From contig DAIPWT010000001.1 of assembly GCA_036783645.1 (NCBI GenBank), forward strand, positions 62,001 through 126,000: 64,000 nucleotides of DNA, given 5' to 3'. The translations under genes and the position numbers were made by a program. This document shows, in pieces, positions 24,769-33,291 of this stretch. Positions within the stretch are counted from its first letter, which is position 1; each line of letters starts with the position of its first letter. The notes below the pieces were generated by a model, which searched no databases, was not told the origin of the DNA, and worked only from the letters and a program-made list of their open reading frames with translations. Origin of the DNA: UBA4732 sp002404095 (GTDB lineage: Bacteria > Planctomycetota > Planctomycetia > Gemmatales > Gemmataceae).

Positions 24769-25553
24769 CAGGCGCCGACTCCCGCCGACTGGCCTACGGC
24801 GGATTCATGCTCCTGGCGTTGGTCTTGTTCCTGTTGGCGCGGCGCGTGTTGCCGAAGCCGGCTGGTTTGGAGACGCTGCCCTGGTGGAAGCGATTAGCCC
24901 TACTGCTCGCCGCGTTCATCGGCGGCTCGCTAGGCGGGAAACTGCCGTTCGTGATTTCCTCCATCGCTTCCTGGCTGTCCGGGTCGCCGCCGGTAAATGC
25001 TCAAAGCATTGGCGCGGAGTTCCTTTCGGCCTGGTTCAGCGACGGCAAAACCATCACAGCCGGCCTGATCGGAGCGTATCTCGCGGTGGAGTTGGCCAAG
25101 CGTCTGGTGAACGTGCGCGTCAAGACGGGCGATTCGTTCGCCGTGCCGTTGGCGTTGGCGTTGGCGGCGGGTCGTTGGGGCTGCTTCTTCAACGGCTGTT
25201 GTTACGGCGTCGAAACCTCGCTGCCTTGGGGCGTCTGGTTTAATGTGCCTGGACCGGACCGCCTGCCGCATCTGGTGAAGTGCCATCCGACGCAGATTTA
25301 CGAAAGCCTCTTTCACTTCACGATGGCGTTGTTGCTGCTTTGGCTGACGTTGCGCGACTTGCTGCCGCGTCAGCGATTGAAGCTATACCTGATCGCTTAT
25401 GGGGTTTATCGGTTTCTGACCGAGTTTATCCGTCCCGAGCCGGTTTATTGGCCGGGACTAACGTTCTACCAATGGGCGGCGCTGGCGCTGGTCGTCGGGC
25501 TGCTGGCGCAATGGTGGATGGATCGTAGGCCACTCGCTCCGCGAGTGGCGTGA
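24765..25553 (+). CDS. Lgt-like prolipoprotein diacylglyceryl transferase paralogue
   Basis: The 262-residue multi-pass membrane protein shows Lgt hallmarks: AAGRWGCFFNGCCYG near residue 136 (the GRxGxFxNG signature) and CHPTQIYES, which matches the HPxQLYE motif. Lgt moves diacylglycerol from phosphatidylglycerol to lipoprotein cysteines. This copy has a GCCYG variant at the signature, so it may be a paralogue with another lipid substrate. Its GTG start at 24765 overlaps the radical SAM stop by 4 bases (GTGA), so the two are surely one operon. I therefore infer a shared lipid-related task, but whether it acts on lipoproteins or on lipids is open. Confidence 0.82.
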   Translation: MTGADSRRLAYGGFMLLALVLFLLARRVLPKPAGLETLPWWKRLALLLAAFIGGSLGGKLPFVISSIASWLSGSPPVNAQSIGAEFLSAWFSDGKTITAGLIGAYLAVELAKRLVNVRVKTGDSFAVPLALALAAGRWGCFFNGCCYGVETSLPWGVWFNVPGPDRLPHLVKCHPTQIYESLFHFTMALLLLWLTLRDLLPRQRLKLYLIAYGVYRFLTEFIRPEPVYWPGLTFYQWAALALVVGLLAQWWMDRRPLAPRVA

Positions 25554-25646
25554 AATACACGGCCGGTGTACAATGACCGCGCGGGGCCGTGGCCGACAGT
25601 CCGTTTGCCGTCCGCGCCACATGGCAGGAAATGAGAAGGGGGAGTA

Positions 25647-25955
25647 ATGTCAGCAACCACGGTCGGAATCAACGAAGGATCCTATCAGCGACTCCTTCAT
25701 CTGATCGAGCAAACCGGTCGTCCGGCCGGCGCCATCCTAGAACAGGCGTTGGCCGACTACGAGTGCAAGGTTTCGGGCGGCGCGAACCCCGGCAACGGCC
25801 GGCCCCAACCGGCCGCCGCCGAGGAAGCCGAACTTCTTGAAGACGCCGGCCGCATCCGCATACGGCCGCGTGACATTCGCCTGGTCGCGGCGCACGTCGT
25901 CCCCGTCCCCAGGCGCGCGCCCCGGGCCGGCCCCGAAGCGCTGGCGGGGATTTGA
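25647..25955 (+). CDS. Small hypothetical protein, possibly ribbon-helix-helix type
   Basis: The 102-residue protein starts MSATTVGINEGSYQRLLHLIEQTGRPAGAILEQAL, where a short strand followed by two helices resembles CopG-like ribbon-helix-helix domains. The rest is Ala/Arg/Pro-rich and probably disordered. GGGGGAG precedes the ATG. No toxin gene follows. If it binds DNA it may be a regulator or an antitoxin relic. The call is weak. Confidence 0.45.
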   Translation: MSATTVGINEGSYQRLLHLIEQTGRPAGAILEQALADYECKVSGGANPGNGRPQPAAAEEAELLEDAGRIRIRPRDIRLVAAHVVPVPRRAPRAGPEALAGI

Positions 25956-25962
25956 ACGGAAT

Positions 25963-25985
25963 CCTCGCTTGCGCTTCGGGTTAGT
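25963..25985. repeat. Half-unit of the CGCTTGCGC family
   Basis: ATCCTCGCTTGCGCTTCGGG then TTAG matches one arm of the CGCTTGCGC palindromes at 346-403 and 56527-56588. It lies in the 49-base gap between the convergent genes ending at 25955 and 26005. Confidence 0.65.
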
Positions 25986-26004
25986 GTGGCGCTCCCGCTT
26001 CGCG

Positions 26005-27453
26005 TTATTTCGGCGTCCAAAGCGAAACGATTAAAATGTCCGCTTTATCGTTCCTCGCTAGAAGTTCCGCCACCGTTTTCCCGCCGTTGTCCTGATGCGT
26101 ATTGTTCATCTTCAGCAAATAGAACAAGGGGACTTCAGTCGCTGAACCGGCGCCAGGAGGGAATGCTGCAGTGCCGCCATCTTGGGTGAAGTCAAAAACA
26201 CTCTTGGGGACGTCCACCGATCCGTCGCCGCCGCCTATGTCGAGGCCGCCCGTCGAAAAGAAGTGACAGTTCATCTGGAGGCGGCAGGAGCCTTTTTCAC
26301 CCCCGGCCAGGGGTAAATAATCCAGGTCGGCGGCCTGCAACGAGAATCGAGCCACGTCCACCTTCCAGGTAACCGCGCTGAAGTCGTTCAGGCCGCCATC
26401 GGACTGTTGCTTCAGCTTACCGGCCTTGTAGTAGGCGAGCCTAATCCCTGCCTTTTTGAACGGTTCGGAAAATTTGACTTCGCCGGAGTATTTGTGGATG
26501 TGCAGAAGCGAGGCGATGTCGTCTACGTCCTGCGCCTTCATGGTCACTTTCGGAGCCGCATCCTTCTGGGCCTTTGGCTTCGCCTCATCGGGAGCGGGCG
26601 CCCTGCCATATCCGATCGCCACGGCACCGGCGCCCGCGACGCCCAGCATCAAGATCACCGCCAGTGCGAGTTTCATTTTTGACCAAAACATTTCTTTCAA
26701 CACTCCTTTCGCCAATGCGGCCGCGTGAACGGAAACGACTCCGGCCATACCTTGGCCGGCCATCGTTCTTACTGCGGCCGCTGTTAGGGATTTCACTACT
26801 TCAATTCGTAACAGTTCCGATGACAAGGGGGCGAGAAGGCCAAGCGAGAACGGCGCCGCAGTACGTTCCAACCGTCGGCGGAGGAGATCGCGCGCACGAG
26901 ACAACCGACCCGAAACGGTCCCCTCCGCCCACCCGAGAACGCGTGCCGCCTCGGTATAGGTCTTGCCTTCGAGGTAACAAAGCACCACCGGCGCGCGGTA
27001 TTTGTCCGGCAAGCGCCCGATGGCTTCGTTCAACTCGCGGTGGAGTTCGAGCTTTTCCGCTGAGACGTCCGATTCCGGCGCCGGCCCGTCTACGAGCGGT
27101 ACTTCTCTGATCCGTCGGCGGACGGCGCCGACCCGCGCCTTAGCGGCCACGCGCTGGGCCACGCCGTAAAGCCAGTTGCCGAGCAACTCCGGACGGCGGA
27201 GCGAGCCGGCTTTGCCAACAAAGACGAGAAACGTGGCTTGAAAAGCGTCTTCGGCCTCATGGGCGTCCCCAAGCGCCCGCCGACAGACGCCAAGCACCAT
27301 ACCGCCATGTCGCCGGAGGATCGCCGCGAACGCCGCCTCGTCGCGCGCGGCCGCGAACCGACGGACGAGATGACGATCCGTCTCGCCGTCGGCGGGGGAA
27401 GTAGTCAGCTTCCGAAGGTACTGAAGGATCGCGCCGACGGGTGCGCGTGTCAT
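26005..27453 (-). CDS. ECF sigma factor fused to a membrane-anchored extracytoplasmic domain
   Basis: Residues 1-200 are an ECF sigma factor: region 2 (AFAAILRRHGGMVLGVCRRALGDAHEAEDAFQATF) and region 4 (LPDKYRAPVVLCYLEGKTYTEAARVLGWAEGTVSGRLSRARDLLRRRL), here shown as family segments. A helix at about residues 260-281 (MKLALAVILMLGVAGAG) crosses the membrane, and some 190 residues then lie outside the cytoplasm, ending NDKADILIVSLWTPK. ECF factors usually have a separate anti-sigma factor; none is next to this gene. The fused domain may sense a periplasmic signal directly, as proposed for other planctomycete ECF groups. I chose the ATG at 27451-27453, which follows AGGAGA. Confidence 0.85.
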   Translation of the reverse strand: MTRAPVGAILQYLRKLTTSPADGETDRHLVRRFAAARDEAAFAAILRRHGGMVLGVCRRALGDAHEAEDAFQATFLVFVGKAGSLRRPELLGNWLYGVAQRVAAKARVGAVRRRIREVPLVDGPAPESDVSAEKLELHRELNEAIGRLPDKYRAPVVLCYLEGKTYTEAARVLGWAEGTVSGRLSRARDLLRRRLERTAAPFSLGLLAPLSSELLRIEVVKSLTAAAVRTMAGQGMAGVVSVHAAALAKGVLKEMFWSKMKLALAVILMLGVAGAGAVAIGYGRAPAPDEAKPKAQKDAAPKVTMKAQDVDDIASLLHIHKYSGEVKFSEPFKKAGIRLAYYKAGKLKQQSDGGLNDFSAVTWKVDVARFSLQAADLDYLPLAGGEKGSCRLQMNCHFFSTGGLDIGGGDGSVDVPKSVFDFTQDGGTAAFPPGAGSATEVPLFYLLKMNNTHQDNGGKTVAELLARNDKADILIVSLWTPK

Positions 27454-27545
27454 GCCGCAATCTCCTGCCGTTGCCGTCTCACTAATGAATACTGTCGCAA
27501 AAGCGACCGGCGCGTACAACTTTATGGGAAAAAAACATTTTCCGG

Positions 27546-27640
27546 ATTAAGGCGAACGGCCGGCGTGAGCCGGCTGGTACAGAATGCTGTCGCCGATAAC
27601 GTACCGTACCAGCCGGCTCACGCCGGCCGTTCGCCTTAAT
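27546..27640. repeat. GGCGAACGGCCGGCG-family palindrome, 35-bp perfect arms
   Basis: Arms 27546-27580 and 27606-27640 are perfect complements with a 25-nt centre. A sister copy lies at 36732-36816. It lies in the 298-base gap between the divergent sigma-factor and sulfite-reductase genes, so a terminator role is unlikely for this copy. Confidence 0.92.
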
Positions 27641-27751
27641 CGGGAGGCAAGCCCAGGGGCGCCCGGCTTCACCTTTACGCATTATCGCATTCTGGTAGAC
27701 TTAGTAATGATTGCCTCGTTCGCCCCTCCCAAGGTACATTAGGAACAATTC

Positions 27752-29503
27752 ATGTCCGCCGAAACCCCCACCCTTGACAGCGCGGCGACGACGGGGCCTG
27801 TACCCCCTGCTCCGCCTAAGCGCTCGGCCACGGAAGGCATCAAGGAAACCAGTCGGGCGCTGCGCGGCACTATTTCCGACGAACTGCGGCAGGACACCGA
27901 CCGCTTCGGCGAGCAGGATAAACAACTTCTCAAGTTCCACGGCACCTACCAGCAGGAAGACCGCGACGCCCGCAAGAGCCGTCGCGCCGACGGCCTCGGC
28001 AAACACTATATGTTCATGGTCCGTTGCAAGATCCCCGGCGGCCGCGTCCTGGCGGATCAGTACCTCGCCGTGGACGACCTGGCGGGCAAGTACTCCCAGG
28101 GGACCCTGCGCTTTACCAGCCGACAGGGCATTCAGTTCCACGGCGTCATAAAGCGCGATCTGCACTCCACAATATCCGGAATAAACGCCTGCCTGTTGAC
28201 CACGCTCGGCGCCTGCGGCGACGTGGAACGCAACGTCATGGCCTGCCCCGCCCCGCATCATCACGACGGCGTCCATGAGGAATTGCAGGCCACGGCGGCG
28301 CGCCTGGCGGCGTACTTGGCGCCGCGTACTCAGGCCTACCATGAAATCTGGGTCAACGGCGAAGCGGTGAATGGGGCCTTGAACGGCGACGCTTCCCACG
28401 CCGTTGAGACTGAGCCGATGTACGGCAAGGTTTATCTGCCGCGCAAGTTCAAGACCGGCCTGGCGACGCCAGAAGACAACTGCATCGACCTTCACGCTCA
28501 AGACCTCGGCCTGTTGGCCATCGTCGAGAACGGTCGCGTCGCTGGCTACAACCTGCTGTGCGGCGGGGGCATGGGCATGTCGCACGGCAACGCCAATACC
28601 TTCCCCTTTTTGGCGAAGCCCATCGCCTACGTCCTCGCGGCGGACGTGGTTCACGCCGCCGAGTCGGTCATCAAGCTGTTCCGCGACCACGGCGACCGTG
28701 GCAATCGCAAACACGCCCGACTCAAATACGTCGTTCATGATTGGGGCGTCGAGCGCTTCCGCGAAGTGCTGGCCGGCTACTTCGGCGCCGCGTTGGTTCC
28801 ACCGCGTCCGGTCGAAGTCAGCGGCTACGACCTTCATCTCGGTTGGCATCCGCAGGGCGACGGCAAATGGTTTTACGGCCTCAGCATCGAGAACGGCCGC
28901 GTTAAAGACGACGGCGCCTTTCGTCTTCGCTCGGGCTTGCGGGCCATCGTCGAAAAGTTTCGGCCGGAATTGCGCCTGACGCCGATGCAAGACGTCTTGT
29001 TATGCAATCTCGATGGCGGTGCGTTGCCGACTCTGGAACGAATGCTCGATGAATATGGCATTCCCCGGTCGGAACAGCGGTCGAACGTGCGCCAACTCAG
29101 CATGGCCTGCCCTGCCACGCCGACGTGCGGCCTGGCGATTTCCGAAGCGGAACGGGTGATGCCGACGATTCTGGACGAATTGGAGGCCGAATTGAAGCGG
29201 CTGGGTCTGGCGGACGAAAAGCTCAGCGTGCGCATGACCGGCTGCCCCAACGGCTGCGTGCGTCCTTACCAGAGCGACGTCGGCATCGTCGGCCGCAGCG
29301 GCGATAAATACGTCGTCTATGTCGGCGGTCGCATTCAAGGCGACCGCCTTAATTTCGAGTTAAAAGATCTGGTTCCGCGCGGGGAGATTGTGGCGACATT
29401 GCGGCCGCTGCTGCTGCACTTCCGGGAAGAACGGCAAGCGGGCGAGTCGTTCGGCGAGTTCTGTCACCGGCTGGGCGCAGAACAAGTGCGCGCATTCGTT
29501 TAG
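27752..29503 (+). CDS. Siroheme-dependent sulfite (or nitrite) reductase
   Basis: The 583-residue protein has the repeated ferredoxin-like and siroheme/4Fe-4S layout of the CysI/NirA/Sir family. The four cluster ligands are Cys453 and Cys459 in CPATPTCGLAISEAE and Cys498 and Cys502 in TGCPNGCVRPY. These enzymes carry six electrons to sulfite (giving sulfide) or nitrite (giving ammonia) in assimilation. Sequence features such as ATPTCGLA resemble assimilatory sulfite reductase beta subunits, but I cannot exclude ferredoxin-nitrite reductase. No cysJ, cysH or siroheme gene is adjacent. The stop TAG (29501-29503) lies in a GTTTAG repeat half-unit. Confidence 0.88.
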   Translation: MSAETPTLDSAATTGPVPPAPPKRSATEGIKETSRALRGTISDELRQDTDRFGEQDKQLLKFHGTYQQEDRDARKSRRADGLGKHYMFMVRCKIPGGRVLADQYLAVDDLAGKYSQGTLRFTSRQGIQFHGVIKRDLHSTISGINACLLTTLGACGDVERNVMACPAPHHHDGVHEELQATAARLAAYLAPRTQAYHEIWVNGEAVNGALNGDASHAVETEPMYGKVYLPRKFKTGLATPEDNCIDLHAQDLGLLAIVENGRVAGYNLLCGGGMGMSHGNANTFPFLAKPIAYVLAADVVHAAESVIKLFRDHGDRGNRKHARLKYVVHDWGVERFREVLAGYFGAALVPPRPVEVSGYDLHLGWHPQGDGKWFYGLSIENGRVKDDGAFRLRSGLRAIVEKFRPELRLTPMQDVLLCNLDGGALPTLERMLDEYGIPRSEQRSNVRQLSMACPATPTCGLAISEAERVMPTILDELEAELKRLGLADEKLSVRMTGCPNGCVRPYQSDVGIVGRSGDKYVVYVGGRIQGDRLNFELKDLVPRGEIVATLRPLLLHFREERQAGESFGEFCHRLGAEQVRAFV

Positions 29504-29514
29504 CCGCGACCCGC
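29498..29514. repeat. GTTTAG repeat half-unit supplying the reductase stop codon
   Basis: GTTTAGCCGCGACCCGC begins inside the last sense codon of the sulfite reductase gene, and its TAG is the stop. No opposite arm is present. It sits between two convergent genes only 15 bases apart. Confidence 0.8.
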
Positions 29515-29518
29515 CGTG

Positions 29519-30847
29519 CTACCCGTAAACCCAGCTGATGACCAGTCCCACGGCGGCCGCGAACATAGCCGCGGTCGTCGCCCAGCCCAAGACGTTGATG
29601 GACAGGCTGTTGACGCGCTTGCCCATGACCGCCTTATTGTTCGAGATGAGCATAATCACAACCAGCAACGGCGGTGCCAGGAAGCCGTTGAGGATCGCTG
29701 TCCAAAAGAGGGCTGTCACCGGCTGGACGCCGACATAATTGATGAGGGCGCCGACCACGGTCGCGCCAATGATAAAGGCATAGAACCATTTGGCGTCGCG
29801 CACTTTTTTATTCAGTCCATGTTTCCAACCGAAGGCTTCGCAAACCGCGTAGGCGCTCGATCCCGTCAAAACGGGCACGGCGAGGACGCCGGACCCGACC
29901 AGTCCCAGCGTCATCAAAAGATAGGCCGCGTTTCCTGCCAATGGCCGTAGCGCCTCCGCCGCGTCGGCGGCGGTTTGGATATCCGTCCGGCCCGCGCGGA
30001 ACAGGGTCGCGGCCGACGCCAGGATGATGAAATACATGACCACGTTCGAGAAAAGCATACCAATGTTCACATCCCAGGCGGCGTAGGAAAGCTCGTTGTC
30101 GGTGGCGCCCCGTCGTCGCCAAAGGCGTTTGCGGTGGAGCGTCTTTTTCTCCTCCACTTCCTGACTGGCCTGCCAGAAAAAGAGGTACGGAGAGATAGTA
30201 GTGCCGAGGATGCCAACCAGTGTTGCCAGGAACGTGGCGTCAAAGCGGATCGTCGGCGTGAATGTGCCTTGGAGGAGCGCGTACAGGTCGGGATGTGAAC
30301 AAAAGGAGGATGCAATATAGGCAAATAGGGCCAGCGTCAGCCATTTGAAGGTACGCGCAATCAGACGGTACGAACCCCAAATCTGCAAGGCGAGAAGGAG
30401 AACGACCACTATCGGCACGAAAACGACTATCGGGATGGGAATAAGGAGATTAAGTCCCGCCGCGATGGCGCCCACGTCCACGCCAGCGTTAATCGTATTG
30501 GCGGCCAGGAGAAGAAAAACGACGGGGTAGAGCAGAATCTTGGGATAATGCTCGCGCAATACGCCAGCCAGGCCGCGCCCTGTAACTAGCCCCACTTTGG
30601 CGCAAATGTACTGCACCGCGGCCATCAGCGGGAACGTCACCCACGCCATCCAGAGCGTCGCGTAGCCGAGCGAGGCGCCGGCCTGCGAGTAGGTGCCGAT
30701 GCCGGAGGGGTCGTCGTCGGACGCGCCCGTAATAAGACCGGGGCCTAACAGTATGAAGAAACGGAGGACCGGGTTTCGCTCGCGTTTCATCCTGGCTTCG
30801 AGCGACCCGGCGCCGGGATCAGGTTTTGCCGTCGGCGGCGAGGCCAT
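29519..30847 (-). CDS. Nramp-family-like metal transporter with altered metal-site motifs
   Basis: The 442-residue protein has about 11 membrane helices in the Nramp/LeuT-like pattern. The first helix carries DDDPSGIGTYSQAGA where canonical Nramps have DPGN, and the sixth has TTISPYLFFWQASQE where Mn/Fe transporters have the MPH motif with its metal-binding Met. Loss of that Met is typical of Nramp-related Mg or hard-metal transporters, so the substrate is not clearly Mn/Fe. I used the ATG at 30845-30847; a TTG at 30895 is possible. It is divergent from purD. Confidence 0.82.
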   Translation of the reverse strand: MASPPTAKPDPGAGSLEARMKRERNPVLRFFILLGPGLITGASDDDPSGIGTYSQAGASLGYATLWMAWVTFPLMAAVQYICAKVGLVTGRGLAGVLREHYPKILLYPVVFLLLAANTINAGVDVGAIAAGLNLLIPIPIVVFVPIVVVLLLALQIWGSYRLIARTFKWLTLALFAYIASSFCSHPDLYALLQGTFTPTIRFDATFLATLVGILGTTISPYLFFWQASQEVEEKKTLHRKRLWRRRGATDNELSYAAWDVNIGMLFSNVVMYFIILASAATLFRAGRTDIQTAADAAEALRPLAGNAAYLLMTLGLVGSGVLAVPVLTGSSAYAVCEAFGWKHGLNKKVRDAKWFYAFIIGATVVGALINYVGVQPVTALFWTAILNGFLAPPLLVVIMLISNNKAVMGKRVNSLSINVLGWATTAAMFAAAVGLVISWVYG

Positions 30848-30958
30848 CGCTTTATCCACATGGGAATCGGGACCGGACGGGGCGTAAATTGGCAAATGAC
30901 GTGCCGAGAATGCCGATCCTCCTAGAATAGCTTTTTACTCGCGGACAAGGATCGGCGC

Positions 30959-32248
30959 ATGAAAGTTCTCGTTCTTGGCAAAGGCGGTCGTGAACACGCT
31001 CTGGTTTGGAAGCTGGCCCAATCGCGGCGCGTCGAGCGCGTCTTCTGCGCGCCCGGCAACGCCGGCACCGCCGAGGACGGCGTCAACGTCCCGCTCGATA
31101 CCGACGACTTCGACAAGCTCGTCCGTTTCGCCAGGAAAGAAGAAATCGGCCTCACCGTCGTCGGCTCCGAGGAACCGCTGTCGCGCGGCGTCGTCGATCA
31201 CTTCCAGAAAGCCGGGCTGCGCGTCTTCGGGCCTACGAAGGACGCCGCCCAGCTCGAATCGAGCAAAGCGTTTGCCAAGACGCTGATGCGCCATGCCGAC
31301 GTGCCGACCGGCGAATTCAAGATATTCGACCATCCCGACCCGGCGCGTCAGTATATAGCGACCCGCGAATATCCGGTAGTGGTCAAGGCCGACGGCCTCG
31401 CCGCCGGCAAGGGCGTCGTCGTCTGCTCCACGCGGCAAGACGCTTTTGCCGCTATTGACCGAATCATGGTGCGCGAGGAATTTGGCCGCGAGGCCGGCCG
31501 AAAGATCGTGATCGAGAAGCGCCTTGAAGGTGAGGAACTGAGCATCCTGGCCCTGGTGTCAGGCCGCACCATTGTCGCGCTGCCGCCGACGCAAGACCAC
31601 AAGGCGGCGTTTGACGGAGATACCGGACCCAATACGGGCGGAATGGGCGCCTACTGTCCCGCACCGCTGGCGACGCCGGCGCTGCTCGACGCCGTGGACC
31701 GCGACGTGCTGGCGCCGACCGTTCATGCCATGAAGAGGCGCCGGCAACCGTTCCGCGGCGTCCTCTACGTCGGCCTGATGACGACGCCGCAAGGTCCGCG
31801 CGTGCTGGAATACAACTGTCGCTTTGGCGATCCCGAAACGCAGCCGGTGTTGATGCGTCTGCGTACCGACTTGGTGGATGTGCTGGAAGCGGTGATCGAC
31901 GACCGGCTGGAAACGCTACCGGAGGGGTTGGAGTGGGATCCACGGCCGGCGGTGTGCGTGGTGATGGCGGCGAAAGGCTATCCCGGCAAATACGAGCGCG
32001 GCCTACCGATCCTTGGGTTGGCGGAGGCCGGCCGGTTGCCTGACGTGAAAGTGTTCCATGCCGGCACGAAGCGCGACGGCGACCGTGTGCTGACGGACGG
32101 CGGCCGCGTCCTCGGCGTGACGGCGTTGGGGGATACGCTGGCCGACGCCAAGCGGCGGGCGTATGAGGCGGTCGCGCTCATTCAGTACCGCGACGCGCAC
32201 TATCGAACCGACATCGCTGATAAGGCGCTGCGGTGCGAAACCGTTTAG
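30959..32248 (+). CDS. purD: Phosphoribosylamine-glycine ligase
   Basis: PurD joins glycine and phosphoribosylamine with ATP, the step after PurF. The 429-residue ATP-grasp protein has the N-terminal KVLVLGKGGREHALVWKL, the ATP-grasp segments VVKADGLAAGKGVVV and GPNTGGMGAYCPAP, and the metal-binding EYNCRFGDPETQ. Length and order are standard. The stop TAG (32246-32248) is inside a GTTTAG repeat half-unit. It is divergent from the Nramp-like gene, with about 110 bases between starts. Confidence 0.95.
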   Translation: MKVLVLGKGGREHALVWKLAQSRRVERVFCAPGNAGTAEDGVNVPLDTDDFDKLVRFARKEEIGLTVVGSEEPLSRGVVDHFQKAGLRVFGPTKDAAQLESSKAFAKTLMRHADVPTGEFKIFDHPDPARQYIATREYPVVVKADGLAAGKGVVVCSTRQDAFAAIDRIMVREEFGREAGRKIVIEKRLEGEELSILALVSGRTIVALPPTQDHKAAFDGDTGPNTGGMGAYCPAPLATPALLDAVDRDVLAPTVHAMKRRRQPFRGVLYVGLMTTPQGPRVLEYNCRFGDPETQPVLMRLRTDLVDVLEAVIDDRLETLPEGLEWDPRPAVCVVMAAKGYPGKYERGLPILGLAEAGRLPDVKVFHAGTKRDGDRVLTDGGRVLGVTALGDTLADAKRRAYEAVALIQYRDAHYRTDIADKALRCETV

Positions 32249-32270
32249 CCGCGACCCGCAAGGGGAGCGC
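32243..32270. repeat. GTTTAG repeat half-unit supplying the purD stop codon
   Basis: GTTTAGCCGCGACCCGCAAG followed by GGGAGCGC is a single arm of the GTTTAG family. Its TAG is the purD stop. The opposite arm is absent. It fills the 23-base gap between the convergent purD and HAAS-domain genes. Confidence 0.85.
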
Positions 32271-32271
32271 G

Positions 32272-33291
32272 TTACTCCTGTCCCATCGGGCCGTATTTCT
32301 CATGAAACTTCTGCATGGCCGCCTTCAGTCGTGCTTCGTCCTTGTCCCGAATGGCCCACAGAGCCTCCGTTAGCGCTTCGTTTGCCAGCATTAGCCGCGC
32401 CTGAAACCGGTCCACTGTCGCCTGTTCGTCTCGGGAAGTCGTCTTATTGCCCCACCCGGCCGCGGCCGAAAGGCTTGTTATTGCTTTGGATGCGCGATCC
32501 GCGTTTTCCTGGGCCGCGCGCCAGTCCTTCTGGTGCATCGCTTGGTCGAGCGCGCCGACTGATTGGTCGATAGTTGCCATGCGCCGGATTGCCGACGACG
32601 TGGAAATCTGCCCCATCCCTCGCAACTGGATAAGGAAGGGCAATTCAATCGAGCCCGCCGTGATTACAGCCACAACCGTCATTGCCAACGCCGCCGTTCC
32701 CAACGCCGCCAGCCGCATGAAGGGCTTGTTCTCGCCGCGCACGCGCCACTCAAACAATCCCCACAACGCCGCCAGCACTAGGATTATCCACCACGCCAGC
32801 GTGTTCCACGTCCATTGAAGACCATTTAAGAAGGAAATCGTCCACGTTATGGTTGAATCCATAGTTTCCCCAGAGAGGGGAAGCATTCCGTCGGTCCTGA
32901 GCTTCTGCATCTTGGGCAGTTCAAACGTCACGACATACCAAGAGAACAACAGTTCCATCGCAACCACGCCCACCGTGGTGAGATACGCCCACGTCGTCCA
33001 CAGCCATTTCGCCTTCATTGTCGTCTCCTTCCATTGCATGGCCTTGTCAACCACCACCGCCATGAGCCGATGCCCATGCGTTGCTTCCAACTCGGATCGA
33101 ACCTGTTCAGGCCCTCCGAAGTCCGCCAGCGCGCGGGTCAGGGCTTCCTCTTCCGACAACCCGGCCGCCCGATGCTCGGCCGCCGCGTCCCGTAAATGCT
33201 CGCGCAGCTCTTGGCGAATGTGCTGGCGAAGGGATCTTGGGCCGCCAACGCTTCGACAGACTTGATCGAGGTAATGCTCAAGGTTGTCCAT
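32272..33291 (-). CDS. Membrane protein with N-terminal HAAS-type (permease prefix) domain
   Basis: The 339-residue protein starts with a HAAS-like helical domain (YLDQVCRSVGGPRSLRQHIRQELREHLRDAA...GLSEEEALTRALADFGGPEQV), as found next to PadR regulators. Four hydrophobic helices follow (near residues 98-125, 150-185 and 195-220). A long helical C-terminal tail contains AMHQKDWRAAQENADRASKAITSL. It overlaps the PadR-family gene by 14 bases, so they are co-translated. The pair probably senses and regulates a membrane process, but the ligand is unknown. Confidence 0.8.
   Translation of the reverse strand: MDNLEHYLDQVCRSVGGPRSLRQHIRQELREHLRDAAAEHRAAGLSEEEALTRALADFGGPEQVRSELEATHGHRLMAVVVDKAMQWKETTMKAKWLWTTWAYLTTVGVVAMELLFSWYVVTFELPKMQKLRTDGMLPLSGETMDSTITWTISFLNGLQWTWNTLAWWIILVLAALWGLFEWRVRGENKPFMRLAALGTAALAMTVVAVITAGSIELPFLIQLRGMGQISTSSAIRRMATIDQSVGALDQAMHQKDWRAAQENADRASKAITSLSAAAGWGNKTTSRDEQATVDRFQARLMLANEALTEALWAIRDKDEARLKAAMQKFHEKYGPMGQE

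Noticed and set aside
27701..28990. A 429-codon minus-strand frame opposite the sulfite reductase
   Set aside because: The plus-strand product has all four siroheme-cluster cysteines; the antisense frame has no recognisable domain.
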